A stretch of 64,000 nt of DNA, from positions 62,001-126,000 of the forward strand of contig DIWM01000053.1 in the NCBI GenBank assembly GCA_002428485.1. The letters are read 5' to 3'. The notes beneath the pieces are model-generated. The model was given only the letters and a program-made list of their open reading frames with translations. It was not told the origin of the DNA and ran no database searches. The stretch comes from Deltaproteobacteria bacterium UBA6106 (GTDB lineage: Bacteria; Desulfobacterota; Syntrophorhabdia; Syntrophorhabdales; Syntrophorhabdaceae). A program made the position numbers and the translations under genes. Below, piece after piece: positions 7,868 through 20,054 of this stretch (position 1 is its first letter; the number at the start of each line of letters is the position of its first letter).

Positions 7868-8752
7868 ATGGAAACATTAAGAGAAACCAACTTTACAGAA
7901 ATCGGTACTCCCAGGCGGGGGAAGGTAAGGGATGTGTACGATCTTGGCGAAAGCCTGCTGATCGTGGCGAGCGACCGGCTTTCAGCCTTTGATGTTGTTT
8001 TGCCGACAGGGATCCCGGATAAGGGAAAGGTCCTAACGAAGCTTTCTGCCTTCTGGTTCAGGGAAGTCGCAACTATTGTTGAGAACCACATCATAGAAAC
8101 GGATGTTGAAAAATATCCTGAGCCATTGAAAAGATACAAAGACCAGTTAAGAGACAGGAGCATGATCGTCAGAAAGGCAAAGGTGATACCTGTCGAATGT
8201 GTTGTGAGAGGCTATCTCGCAGGTTCAGGGTGGAAGGAGTATAAAGAGTCAAGGACGATCTGCGGCATCAGGCTCCCCGAAGGCCTCCTGGAATCGTCGA
8301 AGCTCCAAAGGCCGATCTTTACGCCGACAACAAAGGCCGATGAAGGCCACGACATGAACATAACCTTTGGGCAGATGTCGGAGATGGTCGGGGAAAGGCT
8401 TGCTGAAAGGCTCCTCAGCCTGAGCATCAATATCTACGAGAAGGCCTGTGCAGTAGCTGAGAAGCGGGGGATTATCATTGCCGATACGAAGTTCGAGTTT
8501 GGCCTGATCGATGGCGAGATCATCATTGTTGACGAGGCGCTTACGCCTGACTCCTCCCGGTTCTGGTCAAAAAGATCTTACAAGGCCGGAGAGTCCCAGG
8601 ACAGCTATGATAAGCAGATAGTAAGAGATTACCTGAACACGCTCGACTGGGGAAAGACATATCCCGGGCCTGAATTGCCCGCAGAGATCGTGCGGAAGAC
8701 GAGGTCGCGTTACATAGAGATATACGAGATCCTCACAGGGCAGAGGTTCTAA
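7868..8752 (+). CDS. purC: Phosphoribosylaminoimidazole-succinocarboxamide synthase
   Basis: Joins CAIR and aspartate with ATP to make SAICAR in de novo purine synthesis. The protein is 294 residues, the longer form of the family rather than the roughly 235-residue enterobacterial form. Family signatures are visible: GKVRDVYDLG, SDRLSAFDVVLP, VECVVRGYLAGSGWKEY, and the C-terminal DEALTPDSSRFW. It is preceded by gagaggttaac, a modest ribosome site. It stands alone, with repeats on both sides; no other purine gene is in the window. Confidence 0.96.
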   Translation: METLRETNFTEIGTPRRGKVRDVYDLGESLLIVASDRLSAFDVVLPTGIPDKGKVLTKLSAFWFREVATIVENHIIETDVEKYPEPLKRYKDQLRDRSMIVRKAKVIPVECVVRGYLAGSGWKEYKESRTICGIRLPEGLLESSKLQRPIFTPTTKADEGHDMNITFGQMSEMVGERLAERLLSLSINIYEKACAVAEKRGIIIADTKFEFGLIDGEIIIVDEALTPDSSRFWSKRSYKAGESQDSYDKQIVRDYLNTLDWGKTYPGPELPAEIVRKTRSRYIEIYEILTGQRF

Positions 8753-8768
8753 TAGAAATCTTTGGCCA

Positions 8769-8963
8769 GTGGCTCATAGCTGATAGCTCATAGCAAATCC
8801 TAAATCCGAATTTCAAAATTCTAAACAAATTCGAATGTTCAAAATACAAAACATAACGACATGCCCTTGTTTTGAACATTTGATATTTAAATTTTGATAT
8901 TGTTTAGTGCTTCGTGCTTAGATATTTGTGCTTGTATCTGCCATGAGCTATGAGCCATGAACT
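8769..8963. repeat. Composite intergenic repeat, family D flanking family A
   Basis: ggctcatagctgatagctcatagc words (family D) on the left and catgagctatgagccatgaac on the right flank an AT-rich family A core with tttgaacatttgatatt. The whole forms a large imperfect inverted repeat in the convergent gap between purC and the TRAP dctM gene. Related copies lie at 3836-3985 and 28236-28415. Confidence 0.7.
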
Positions 8964-9008
8964 ACGAGTTGTCGTGTATGAGCATGCGGCTCATACACGA
9001 CAACTCGT
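8964..9008 (-). terminator. Perfect 20-bp hairpin at the end of dctM
   Basis: The arms at 8964-8983 and 8989-9008 are perfect 20-base complements with a 5-base loop (atgcg), and the right arm overlaps the dctM stop codon. No T-run follows, so a classic rho-independent stop is not certain; an RNA-stabilising 3' hairpin is equally possible. Confidence 0.6.
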
Positions 9009-10315
9009 TATCTCACAAGGTCGGATAAGATCATAACCGTTGCATAAGGAAAAAGCATGAGCAGTATTATTGAGATAATGTAAGAAGGAATATAGTATAA
9101 TCCCCCCCTGAACACAGTTCCAAGGGGAATATCTTTTGCCATGCCCGCTACAACATAACAGCATATGCCGATAGGCGGCATGATGGAACCCATGGTTGTT
9201 ACAATACAAATTACCTGTCCAAACCATATAGGGTCATAACCCATTGCCATGACAATCGGATAAAATATGGGAAGCGATACGAGGAGAAAGGCGAGGGCGT
9301 CCATCACACATCCCCCAATGATGTAGCAGAATATGATGATCCAGAAGAGCACCCAATTTGGTAAAGCAAAAGAGCTAATCATATTTGCAGCTTCAAAGGG
9401 CAACCTTGTGACGGCAAGAAAACGACTGAAGACAACAGCACCGGCCACTATCATGAATACAAGGCACGAGATACGAAGTGTGTCAACTATGGATAGGATA
9501 AACCCCTCCCACGAGAGCTTTCTCCTTATAAGACACAAGATAAGCCCTATCGCACAACTTGCCGCTGCAGCTTCAGTAGCAGTAACCATGCCGGTAAAGA
9601 GGGCATACATGATAACAGCGAAAAGAATGAAAATGTCAAATAGATCAGGGATAGCCTTAATTCTTTCCTTCCACGTGCTTTTTGGTCCTTTTGGTCCCCA
9701 ATCGGGGTGCCGCCAGCAAATATAGACCACTGTCGCTGCGATGAAAATAGTAAGTAGTGCACTCGGTATCACATTTCCAAAGAAGAGTTTCCCGATGGAT
9801 TGGCCTGTGTAGATCCCATACACTACCAGTACGATACTTGGAGGTATAAGCACACCGAGGGTTGCACCGGCAGCAACGGACCCTGCACTTAACTGCGGGT
9901 GATATTTGTATTTTTTCATTTCAGGTATGGCAATGGTACTCATTGTGGCTGCCGTTGCAGTATTGGAGCCACTTATAGCCGAAAAGATGGCGCATGCCAT
10001 AATGGTCGTGATTGCTAACCCCCCCTTGTAATGACCGAACCACTTGTGTGTGGCACTATAGAGACTCGTGTTATAACCTCCGTAATGAGCGAATTCCCCG
10101 ACGAGTATAAACATGGGTATTACGGTAAGTCCATAACTTGAAAAAATATTCCAAAGGTCTGTCCCGATCATGCCCAGCGCTGCTTCCATGGATGTTACGT
10201 AAGCAACCCCGAGAAAACCCACCAGCGCCATAGTAAAAGCGGCAGGTATCTTGAGCAAAAACAGCACAGCAAACATTATAATGATTCCGTATACTCCGAC
10301 GATAGGTCCTTCCAT
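9008..10315 (-). CDS. dctM: TRAP transporter large permease subunit
   Basis: The 435-residue, roughly 12-helix transport channel of a tripartite ATP-independent periplasmic transporter, which imports organic acids using the sodium gradient. Family features include GSNTATAATMSTIAIPEM near residue 135, followed by AGATLGVLIPPSIVLVVYG and the late ITTMGSIMPPIGICCY-type loop (here CIVTTMGSIMPPIG). It lies 2 bases after dctQ and ends in a strong hairpin. The substrate cannot be read from the sequence; carboxylates are typical. Confidence 0.94.
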   Translation of the reverse strand: MEGPIVGVYGIIIMFAVLFLLKIPAAFTMALVGFLGVAYVTSMEAALGMIGTDLWNIFSSYGLTVIPMFILVGEFAHYGGYNTSLYSATHKWFGHYKGGLAITTIMACAIFSAISGSNTATAATMSTIAIPEMKKYKYHPQLSAGSVAAGATLGVLIPPSIVLVVYGIYTGQSIGKLFFGNVIPSALLTIFIAATVVYICWRHPDWGPKGPKSTWKERIKAIPDLFDIFILFAVIMYALFTGMVTATEAAAASCAIGLILCLIRRKLSWEGFILSIVDTLRISCLVFMIVAGAVVFSRFLAVTRLPFEAANMISSFALPNWVLFWIIIFCYIIGGCVMDALAFLLVSLPIFYPIVMAMGYDPIWFGQVICIVTTMGSIMPPIGICCYVVAGMAKDIPLGTVFRGGLYYIPSYIISIILLMLFPYATVMILSDLVR

Positions 10316-10317
10316 AT

Positions 10318-10803
10318 TTATTGCTCCACTTTGTTCAGTATTGTCTTAAGGAAATCAACGATAAGGGTGAGTGATAAAACTGCAAAACCCAATGATACGC
10401 TGAATATAAAGGGGTGGTAGATAATTTTCAGAGTTTCCGAGACCTCGTGAGATTCCCAGATTCTCATTCCCCACAAAAATATCTGCCAAGAGACAATAGC
10501 GAAGAATATCATGGTGATAAAATAATTTATCCCATCAAGCACCCTGCTGAGCTTTTTTGGAAATTTCTCTGTGAGTATATCTACGACAATATTGTTTTTT
10601 CTAATCTGGGTATAACCGAGAGCAAAGGCAATCACGATTGCCCCTAAAAAGGCTACAATTTCATATGCACCTCTAAAGGGGATATGGAATATTCGTAAAG
10701 TTACATTTGCCGTAGCGACAACCATTAGAGCTAATACGGCTATACCACCTAAGATCATCAGAACCTTATTCAGAAAAGCATTAAGGTTTTCAAGGTACTT
10801 CAT
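10318..10803 (-). CDS. dctQ: TRAP transporter small permease subunit
   Basis: A four-helix membrane protein of 161 residues with family features such as the TLRIFHIPFRGAYEIVAF segment and a conserved FALGYTQIRKNNIVVDIL region. The start at 10803 (MKYLENLNAF) follows a GGAGGAAAT ribosome site; a longer reading frame to 10890 runs through the upstream terminator hairpin and is rejected. It is separated from dctP by a bidirectional terminator-like hairpin, which would make the permease less abundant than the binding protein. Confidence 0.92.
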   Translation of the reverse strand: MKYLENLNAFLNKVLMILGGIAVLALMVVATANVTLRIFHIPFRGAYEIVAFLGAIVIAFALGYTQIRKNNIVVDILTEKFPKKLSRVLDGINYFITMIFFAIVSWQIFLWGMRIWESHEVSETLKIIYHPFIFSVSLGFAVLSLTLIVDFLKTILNKVEQ

Positions 10804-10852
10804 TATTTCCTCCGCTGATTGATATAGATGTGCACACCTATATTGCTGACTT

Positions 10853-10887
10853 AAAAAGATGCCCGGATACCCGGGCATCTTTTTTTT
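10853..10887. terminator. Bidirectional-type intrinsic terminator between dctP and dctQ
   Basis: GATGCCCGG and CCGGGCATC pair around a 4-base loop (10858-10866 with 10871-10879), with A5 on the left and T8 on the right. Read from the minus strand this is a G+C stem followed by a T-run, placed after dctP and before dctQ, so it should act as a partial terminator that raises dctP over dctQM. Confidence 0.8.
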
Positions 10888-10898
10888 CACATGGGCTG

Positions 10899-11930
10899 TT
10901 ATTTGTAAATCTTTTCGTACTTTGCTTTCAGTGAATAAACATCTTTAAGTATTTGGTCACCGGGCAGACCCAGTGCATTTACCTTCTTTACGTATGCACT
11001 TATTATCGGATTCAAGAGTTTTGGGATCTCTGCCTTATCTGCCGCCGAAAGTTCATGGATCTGAAGATTATATTTCTCTTTCGACCAGGCAAGAGATTCC
11101 TGCACATGGTCATCTACATATTTACCTGTCCATTCAGCCTGCTCACGTTTCATATCGTCGAATAGTTTTTTCACATCCGCAGGCAGTGAGTCCCATTTGG
11201 CTTTATTCATTACAACGGCAAAGGTAACAACCCATAAGTTTGCAATTGTTACATTCGGCGTATAGGCTGCATAGTTAAAATCTTTGAGGACCTCCATTGA
11301 AGACACGTGTCCTTTCACCACGCCCTTCTGGATTGCTTCTGGCGTATCAGACTGCGGCATGGCGACCGGTGTACCGCCTAAATTTTTGATGATGTCGGCC
11401 TGTGTGCCGCCAACTCTCAGTTCCAGTCCCTTTAAATCTTTCAGGGATTTAACCGGTGCCTTTGTCATAATGTTTGCCGGTGGACATGTAAACATGGTAA
11501 GGATCTTGACCTTTTCGAATTCTTTAGCGTTGTATTTTTCAACAAGGTCAAGGAGTGCAAGGCTTGCCGCTTTTGCACTTGAAAATCCCACCGGCAGGTC
11601 TATAGCCTCCGAGATGGGGAACCGGCCAGGCTGATAGCTCATTGCAAAGTTACCGATATCAGCCATCCCCGAGACTACCCCGTCGAAGATATTCTTTGCT
11701 GGAAGTAATGTGCCGCCGGGGAATGTCTGTACCTTGACCTTGCCGGCAGTTCTTTTCTCAACCTCTTTTGCCCATCTCTCCATCTGAACGCACGGGAAAG
11801 TAGGGGCGGGCGGAAAGTTTGCGTATTTCAATACGATCGTGGCCTGTGCCCCTGCATTCTGCGGCGCGATGGCATACAGGGTCAATAAGAATGCTGCAAA
11901 AATTAGTAGTGCTGCGATCTTTTTACTCAT
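10899..11930 (-). CDS. dctP: TRAP transporter substrate-binding protein
   Basis: A 343-residue periplasmic binding protein of the DctP family. An N-terminal signal peptide (MSKKIAALLIFAAFLLTLYA) is cut near the AGAQA site. The mature part has the family's ERWAKEVEKRTAGKVKVQTF segment and LKGLELRVGGTQADIIKNLG, the latter containing the Arg that usually contacts the ligand carboxylate. Its ribosome site AGGGGGTG is strong. A 16-bp TTGTATACAA palindrome about 100 bases upstream is a likely operator. It is first gene of the dctP-Q-M unit. Confidence 0.94.
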   Translation of the reverse strand: MSKKIAALLIFAAFLLTLYAIAPQNAGAQATIVLKYANFPPAPTFPCVQMERWAKEVEKRTAGKVKVQTFPGGTLLPAKNIFDGVVSGMADIGNFAMSYQPGRFPISEAIDLPVGFSSAKAASLALLDLVEKYNAKEFEKVKILTMFTCPPANIMTKAPVKSLKDLKGLELRVGGTQADIIKNLGGTPVAMPQSDTPEAIQKGVVKGHVSSMEVLKDFNYAAYTPNVTIANLWVVTFAVVMNKAKWDSLPADVKKLFDDMKREQAEWTGKYVDDHVQESLAWSKEKYNLQIHELSAADKAEIPKLLNPIISAYVKKVNALGLPGDQILKDVYSLKAKYEKIYK

Positions 11931-12027
11931 AAGTACACCCCCTGATAAATTTTTATTACTTCATTTCCAATAACGGATGATGCCCCTTTTTGTGAAGATG
12001 CTCATGAAGATGATAAATGATATTTTA

Positions 12028-12043
12028 AAATTGTATACAATTT
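12028..12043. promoter_or_regulatory. 16-bp perfect palindrome, likely GntR-type operator for dctPQM
   Basis: AAATTGTATACAATTT is a perfect palindrome located between pdxA and dctP, about 98 bases upstream of the dctP start. The TTGTATACAA core resembles operators of GntR/FadR-type regulators, which often control TRAP transporter operons. No regulator gene lies nearby in the window, so the regulator would be encoded elsewhere. Confidence 0.6.
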
Positions 12044-12081
12044 AATCCTGTTACACTTTTTACTGTATGGATATGCTTTTG

Positions 12082-13041
12082 TCAAGTAGTTTTTGAAGAC
12101 ATGATCTCCGCGATCCTGTATGCCTCTATCAGGCTCGCCGGATCGGCAACCCCCTTCCCTGCGATATCGAATCCCGTGCCGTGGCCCGGAGATGTTCGTA
12201 TAAAGGGAAGCCCGAGCGTAATATTGACGGTCTTTGAAAAATCAATTGTCTTAACAGGAATCAGGCCCTGGTCGTGGTACATGGCGATGTAGGCATCGCA
12301 GTCCCTTTTATGGAAAAGGGTATCGGCAGGGAAAGGCCCTTCTGCATGAATGCCTGCTGCCTTTGAAAGACTAATTGCCTCGTCGATCACCCCTTCCTCT
12401 TTCCCTATAACGCCCTGTTCGCCGGCGTGGGGGTTGAGCCCGCAAACCTTGATGTATGGTTTTCGTATCCCGAAATATTTTTGCAGAGAGTTGTGCGTGA
12501 TCATTATGGTTCTAAAGATGCTGCCTGCAGTGATCGACGCGGCAACATCTTTCAGGGGGATATGGATGGTAGCGAGGGATACTTTCATCGTCCTGTTCGC
12601 CATCATCATCACATACTCTGTAACCCCTCCATAATGGGCAAGGAGTTCTGTATGGCCGGTAAACTTTATCCCGGCCGAGTGGATCGCCTTCTTGTTGATA
12701 GGGCAGGTTACGATCGCTGAAGCTTCTCCGGAAAAGAGAAGTTTCAGCCCTTCTATGATATATCTAAAAGACGCCTCGCCAAATGCCGGTCCCGTTGCGC
12801 CGAAACCGGCGGCCCTGATGATTCCGAGATCGATGAATTCTGCGTCGCCGGGCGATCCGTCTCCAAATGGTTTGAAATCATATCCGCCCCGGCCAAAGAG
12901 GACATCCTGTGCCTGGCGCATCACAGCGAGATCGCCGACAACAACAGGTATGCTCTGCCTGCAGATGCGGGGCAATGACTTGATGATGATCTCCCCGCCT
13001 ATGCCTGCGGGGTCGCCCATGGTCACAACTATCCTTTTCAT
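12082..13041 (-). CDS. pdxA: 4-hydroxythreonine-4-phosphate dehydrogenase
   Basis: Oxidises 4-phospho-hydroxy-L-threonine with NAD in pyridoxal phosphate synthesis. The protein has 319 residues, typical for the family. It opens with VTMGDPAGIGGEI, carries GHTELLAHYGG and LNPHAGEQG, and the metal-binding histidines can be placed in TGHTE, NPHAGE and YHDQGL. It lies downstream of the two parvulin genes on the same strand, echoing the surA-pdxA order of enterobacteria. A PdxA2-type catabolic role is possible but not indicated. Confidence 0.94.
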   Translation of the reverse strand: MKRIVVTMGDPAGIGGEIIIKSLPRICRQSIPVVVGDLAVMRQAQDVLFGRGGYDFKPFGDGSPGDAEFIDLGIIRAAGFGATGPAFGEASFRYIIEGLKLLFSGEASAIVTCPINKKAIHSAGIKFTGHTELLAHYGGVTEYVMMMANRTMKVSLATIHIPLKDVAASITAGSIFRTIMITHNSLQKYFGIRKPYIKVCGLNPHAGEQGVIGKEEGVIDEAISLSKAAGIHAEGPFPADTLFHKRDCDAYIAMYHDQGLIPVKTIDFSKTVNITLGLPFIRTSPGHGTGFDIAGKGVADPASLIEAYRIAEIMSSKTT

Positions 13042-13196
13042 ACCGCTTACCGGGGCTTGCGTCGCCCCTCCAGCAGCAAAGCTGCCGGAGCCTCCCCTTC
13101 TCGCTCGTGAACTCGCTATAAAATACTATAGGTCCAATAGGTCATATAAGACTTATATTCCGCCCTCAGCAGTCAGCACGAAAGCCGTGAATAGTA

Positions 13197-13257
13197 AGGC
13201 GTCAGTTGTTAAGCGATTAAACCCCTTACGCCTCACGCTTTACGACTTACGGGTGTA
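13197..13257. repeat. Family C intergenic repeat
   Basis: gtaaggcgtcagttgttaagcg and ccttacgcctcacgctttacg words form an imperfect inverted repeat between pdxA and the surA-like gene. It contains TTACGCCTCACG, close to the predicted target of the IS110 element (12 of 13 bases). Confidence 0.65.
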
Positions 13258-13258
13258 T

Positions 13259-14188
13259 TCAGATCTTGACCTCGATGTATGATGACTTCCTTAGTTTGTC
13301 AATGTATTCTTTATATCTCTTTTCAGATTCATCGAGGACGATTTTACCCCGGATTGTGTCTTTTGCGGCATCAAAGGGCAGCGTGTCTGATTTTTTCACA
13401 TCTACCAGCTTAAGGACATGGAAGCCGTAGGGTGTTTGGATCACCTGTGTGTATGACCCTGGCGTGATCTGCGAGAGCGACTGCTTCAACTGGGGCATGA
13501 GATCTTCTTTCTTGACATATCCGATATCGGCGCCGGTTTTTGCCGATGGGTCATCGGACCATTCTGCTGCAACCTCCTCGAAGGGCTTCCCCTCGCTCAA
13601 GAGCTTGTAGGCCGCCATTGCCCTCTGCGCGCCGTCTTGCCTCTGCCCCGATACAAATATCTGTTTCAGGCTGTATTCTTCCTCTCTGTATTCGTCGAGG
13701 TGTTTATCGTAATATTCTTTCAGGTCATTGTCTGTGATCTTGACTTCCGGCGAGATAACCCGCGCGAGCACCCTGCTGCGAAGGATGTTCATTTTAATAC
13801 CGTCCCGGAAGTCCTTGTAGGTAATATTTTCTTTTTTTAATTGCTCTCTCAGCTCTGTTTCCGTAATGAGGTTTTGTTTTTTGATGTTCTCAATGATGCC
13901 CTCGATCTCCCTGTCGGAGATATCGATCTTCAGTTTTTTTGCCTGCTGCTTTATGAGCATATCGTTGATGAAGATGTCGATCTTTTCCTTGAGCTCCAGG
14001 TTTCTCAGATATTCATTGATTGATGTATATTTGCCCTGTTTTTCTACATGGACATAGCGTTCAACATCTTTCAATGTGATAATGTCGTCATTGACAATGG
14101 CGATTATCCTGTCGACCACCTCGCAGTGGATGCCCGCCGGCAGCAGAAGCGACAGGATGATCAGGAATGTTCCGTAAAGCTTGCTCAT
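13259..14188 (-). CDS. surA: SurA-like periplasmic peptidyl-prolyl isomerase (parvulin)
   Basis: A 309-residue chaperone/isomerase expected to help outer-membrane proteins fold. A signal peptide (MSKLYGTFLIILSLLLPAGI) is followed by a SurA_N region (VVDRIIAIVNDDIITLKDVE), a helical part with EREIEGIIENI-like heptads, and one PpiC rotamase domain at about residues 170-265 (EEYSLKQIFV, GADIGYVKKEDL, YGFHVLKLVD). It overlaps the upstream parvulin gene by 4 bases (ATGA), so the two are translationally coupled. E. coli SurA has two rotamase domains; this protein has one. Confidence 0.88.
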   Translation of the reverse strand: MSKLYGTFLIILSLLLPAGIHCEVVDRIIAIVNDDIITLKDVERYVHVEKQGKYTSINEYLRNLELKEKIDIFINDMLIKQQAKKLKIDISDREIEGIIENIKKQNLITETELREQLKKENITYKDFRDGIKMNILRSRVLARVISPEVKITDNDLKEYYDKHLDEYREEEYSLKQIFVSGQRQDGAQRAMAAYKLLSEGKPFEEVAAEWSDDPSAKTGADIGYVKKEDLMPQLKQSLSQITPGSYTQVIQTPYGFHVLKLVDVKKSDTLPFDAAKDTIRGKIVLDESEKRYKEYIDKLRKSSYIEVKI

Positions 14189-15099
14189 TTTTTTACGGGC
14201 GGTGCTTCCTGCTTCTCCGGTGTTTTTGGTTTTTCGGTCTTTTCCTGTTTTTCAGGGGCAGCCGGCTTCTCCTCTTTTAAAAGGTCTTCATTAATGGTGA
14301 TCTTGGCAGCCTTTTTCAGGTCTTCGATATATTTCTCGAGAAGTCCTTTTTGCTTATCCTGGGTCAGTTGCTGCCTGATAAAATCCTTTACCTCGTTGAA
14401 GGATACATATGCAGGAGGCTTTGTCCCTTCAAGCCTGATGATGTGGTATCCGAACTGGCTCTTTACCGGCCCGGCTACCTGCCCTATTTTTGTCAATTTG
14501 AAGGCCGTTGCTTCGTATTCGGGCAATAATGTTCCCTTGGGATGGAAACCGATCTCGCCGCCGCTGGCCTTGGCATTCGGATCAATAGAGTATTTTTTTG
14601 AAAGCTCAATAAAATCTTCGCCTTTTTGGAGCTTTTCCATTATCTGCTTTGCTTCTTCCTCGGTCTTTAAAAGGATATGGCGCGTATTGATCTCTTTTTC
14701 TTTTTTGAATTTTTCCTTATTTGCATCGTAGTACTTTTTCATATCATCGTCGGTAAGCTGTGAGTCGGCGGCTATCCTTTTCTTCAGGAGGGACTCGATG
14801 AGGAGCTGTTCCTTGATGTCGGCGAGCCGGTTCTGAAACTCTGCTTCACTTTCAATCTTGCTTTTGGCGGCCTCCCTGAGAAGCAGCTTCTTCATTATGA
14901 GCCTGTCGAGGTATGTTTTTTTCCCGCTCTGTGTCGCCACAAGCATTTTCATGTTCATAGGTATCTTGTCAAGCTCCTTGTTGAATTCCTCCAGCGTGAT
15001 CGTGTCGTTGTCTATGCTTACCAAGGCCTTGCCGTTGTCTTTTTTTGCGCAGGAGAAGACGAACAGGAAGGCAATCAAACAAATTAAGATCTTTTTCAT
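14185..15099 (-). CDS. Parvulin-type peptidyl-prolyl isomerase lipoprotein
   Basis: A 304-residue PpiC-domain protein, a PrsA-like lipoprotein: the signal MKKILICLIAFLFVFSCAKK has a lipobox Cys at residue 17. A helical N-terminal part leads to the rotamase at about residues 135-235 (INTRHILLKTEEEAKQIM, GGEIGFHPKGTLLPEYE, FGYHIIRLEG). The C-terminus is a charged Lys/Glu/Pro-rich tail (residues about 277-304), unusual and probably unstructured. It lies 39 bases after mfd and overlaps the surA-like gene by 4 bases. Confidence 0.9.
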   Translation of the reverse strand: MKKILICLIAFLFVFSCAKKDNGKALVSIDNDTITLEEFNKELDKIPMNMKMLVATQSGKKTYLDRLIMKKLLLREAAKSKIESEAEFQNRLADIKEQLLIESLLKKRIAADSQLTDDDMKKYYDANKEKFKKEKEINTRHILLKTEEEAKQIMEKLQKGEDFIELSKKYSIDPNAKASGGEIGFHPKGTLLPEYEATAFKLTKIGQVAGPVKSQFGYHIIRLEGTKPPAYVSFNEVKDFIRQQLTQDKQKGLLEKYIEDLKKAAKITINEDLLKEEKPAAPEKQEKTEKPKTPEKQEAPPVKK

Positions 15100-15138
15100 G
15101 TATTCACCTCATTATTTGTTCTTTCTGTTTCTCTTATA

Positions 15139-18336
<3,198 letters not shown>

Positions 18337-18360
18337 ATATGCATGGGGCCGGAAATGGTC

Positions 18361-18963
18361 TTAGGGATCGGGAAGTATGGCCATATTTTTTTTGTATTCC
18401 GACATGACTATCCTGGGAAAACCCCTGTATGTCTCTACGGGCCTGTCTTTGCCTGCCCCGTTCCGCTTCGCCCTTGTTGGTCCCACGTTGTACGCGTAAA
18501 GCGCCGAGTGGGTGTTCTCGAAAACGTCCATAAGTCTGGCGAAAAAATAGACACCTATCTTGATGTTGTTGTGAGGCTCGTCGAGGGTTTTATTCCCCGA
18601 CCACTGTATCCCCGCATAATGGGCGATATGTTTTGCCAGAGAAGGCTTGATCTGAAGCAGCCCCCTCGCGCCCATTGGAGAAACGGCGTCTTGCCTGAAA
18701 TTACTTTCCACTTTCATCATGGCAAGGATAAGCCGGTAATCGACTTCATGAAGGACCGACTGTTCGTATATTATCGATGCGATGGTCCGGAACTGCTCCC
18801 TGTCTAATTGCATGTTTTCGGTCTTTAAATACTTGCTTATCTTGTGGATGAAGATCTCTTTTCTGAGGGTACCGCCGCTGCTGAGAAGGGAATAGGCGGA
18901 GGTGAAACAGAGGATCACCATGATGGAGATGAACAGGAGCGGTATTCTTTGTCTGAGCGGCAT
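18361..18963 (-). CDS. Soluble-type lytic transglycosylase, membrane-anchored
   Basis: A 200-residue SLT-domain protein. An N-terminal hydrophobic segment (residues 9-29) anchors or exports it. The catalytic domain from about residue 65 has Glu in MMKVESNFRQDAVS, GARGLLQIKP, and the C-terminal ALYAYNVGPTRAK (the AYNxG motif). It cleaves peptidoglycan glycan strands in the periplasm. It ends 24 bases before mfd and is probably co-transcribed with it. It is much shorter than Slt70 and resembles the minimal EmtA/Slt type. Confidence 0.88.
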   Translation of the reverse strand: MPLRQRIPLLFISIMVILCFTSAYSLLSSGGTLRKEIFIHKISKYLKTENMQLDREQFRTIASIIYEQSVLHEVDYRLILAMMKVESNFRQDAVSPMGARGLLQIKPSLAKHIAHYAGIQWSGNKTLDEPHNNIKIGVYFFARLMDVFENTHSALYAYNVGPTRAKRNGAGKDRPVETYRGFPRIVMSEYKKNMAILPDP

Positions 18964-19025
18964 TACATATGTATAACACTATACGCAGCAGGAAGTCAAC
19001 CTCTATCGGCGATATGTTAACCTCC

Positions 19026-19658
19026 CTATCTAATAAAGCCGTAACCTTTGATGATGAAGAAGATCCCGAAAAATATGAGGAATATGCTGCAGAAAAGGAG
19101 GATGGATTTTAAGGCCCTTATGCTCATGTATCTGCCGCCGAATTGTATCCCGTAGGAGACGAAGCTGTACCAGGCGAGATCCGACAGTATATGCCCTGTA
19201 AAAAAGGCGATAACGCCCTGGAAGCCGAGTCCCCGTGCGAACATTACGTAACCCATGCCGATCGTTATCCACCAGATGAACCAGTAAGGGTTTGAAAGGC
19301 TGACGATGATGCCCGCTGCGACGGGGTGCATACCGCGCCCTTCGGATCTTGTTGTACCATCGAGGCTGTAGTGTTTGAGGTCTTTAATGGTCATAGACCC
19401 CATGTAGACAAGAATAATGCCGCCAAAAAAGGCTATAACGGAAAAGATGACCCTGTTGTTCAGCAGATTACCGAGGCCGAAGACGATAACGCAGAGGAGG
19501 GCGAATTCAAGGATGCCGTGACCGAGCACTACCAGTGGACCGATAATGCCGCCCTTTCGCGTTGATTCGCTGATCGTTACGGTAAGCAGCGGCCCCGGCG
19601 CCATAGCCCCCGTCAGGCCGAGCACGAAACCTATGGAAAAAAGGCTGAGCAGATTCAT
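19026..19658 (-). CDS. LysE/RhtB-family exporter
   Basis: A 210-residue, roughly six-helix membrane protein of the LysE amino-acid exporter superfamily (GLTGAMAPGPLLTVTISES near the N-terminus is diagnostic, with SLSNPYWFIWWITIGMGY in the middle). Substrate unknown. The start at 19658 (MNLLSLFSIG) is chosen because the longer frame to 19793 reads into family C repeat sequence; no clear ribosome site is visible. It lies 62 bases upstream of the transglycosylase gene on the same strand. Confidence 0.85.
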   Translation of the reverse strand: MNLLSLFSIGFVLGLTGAMAPGPLLTVTISESTRKGGIIGPLVVLGHGILEFALLCVIVFGLGNLLNNRVIFSVIAFFGGIILVYMGSMTIKDLKHYSLDGTTRSEGRGMHPVAAGIIVSLSNPYWFIWWITIGMGYVMFARGLGFQGVIAFFTGHILSDLAWYSFVSYGIQFGGRYMSIRALKSILLFCSIFLIFFGIFFIIKGYGFIR

Positions 19659-19732
19659 AAGAGACAGTGAATAGTCTATAGCATAAAGGCGCGACAGTCG
19701 ATAGGGAATAGAGAAGGTGAAAGGTGAAGAAG

Positions 19733-19986
19733 AATCCCGTAAGTCGTGAGGCGTGAGGCGTAAGGGGAAACTGCGGCAGAGAGCCGAGAGCAAAGAACTA
19801 AAGGTTTTTTTATTATATCGTCATTGTGAGCCCGCAGGACGCGGCAATCTCATTCAATAGATATACCCTGGGATCGCCACGTCGCTTCATTCCTCGCGAT
19901 GACTCACGGTTGTTACGTTATGCCCCCATGCCCTTCGCACTACGGTTTAATCCCCTTACGCCTCACGCCTCACGGCTTACGGGTTT
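19733..19986. repeat. Family C repeats in the divergent gap between lysE-like and pxpA
   Basis: Words cccgtaagtcgtgaggcgtg (19737-19756) and their complement ccccttacgcctcacgcctc (19951-19972) bracket about 180 bp of unrecognised sequence. Both sides contain near matches to the IS110 target. Promoters for both flanking genes should lie here, but none is clear. Confidence 0.6.
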
Positions 19987-20054
19987 TTCGATATACGAAA
20001 TACGGCTATAATAAATCTATTCACAACAGGGATCATTTTTGTTAATATGAATGA

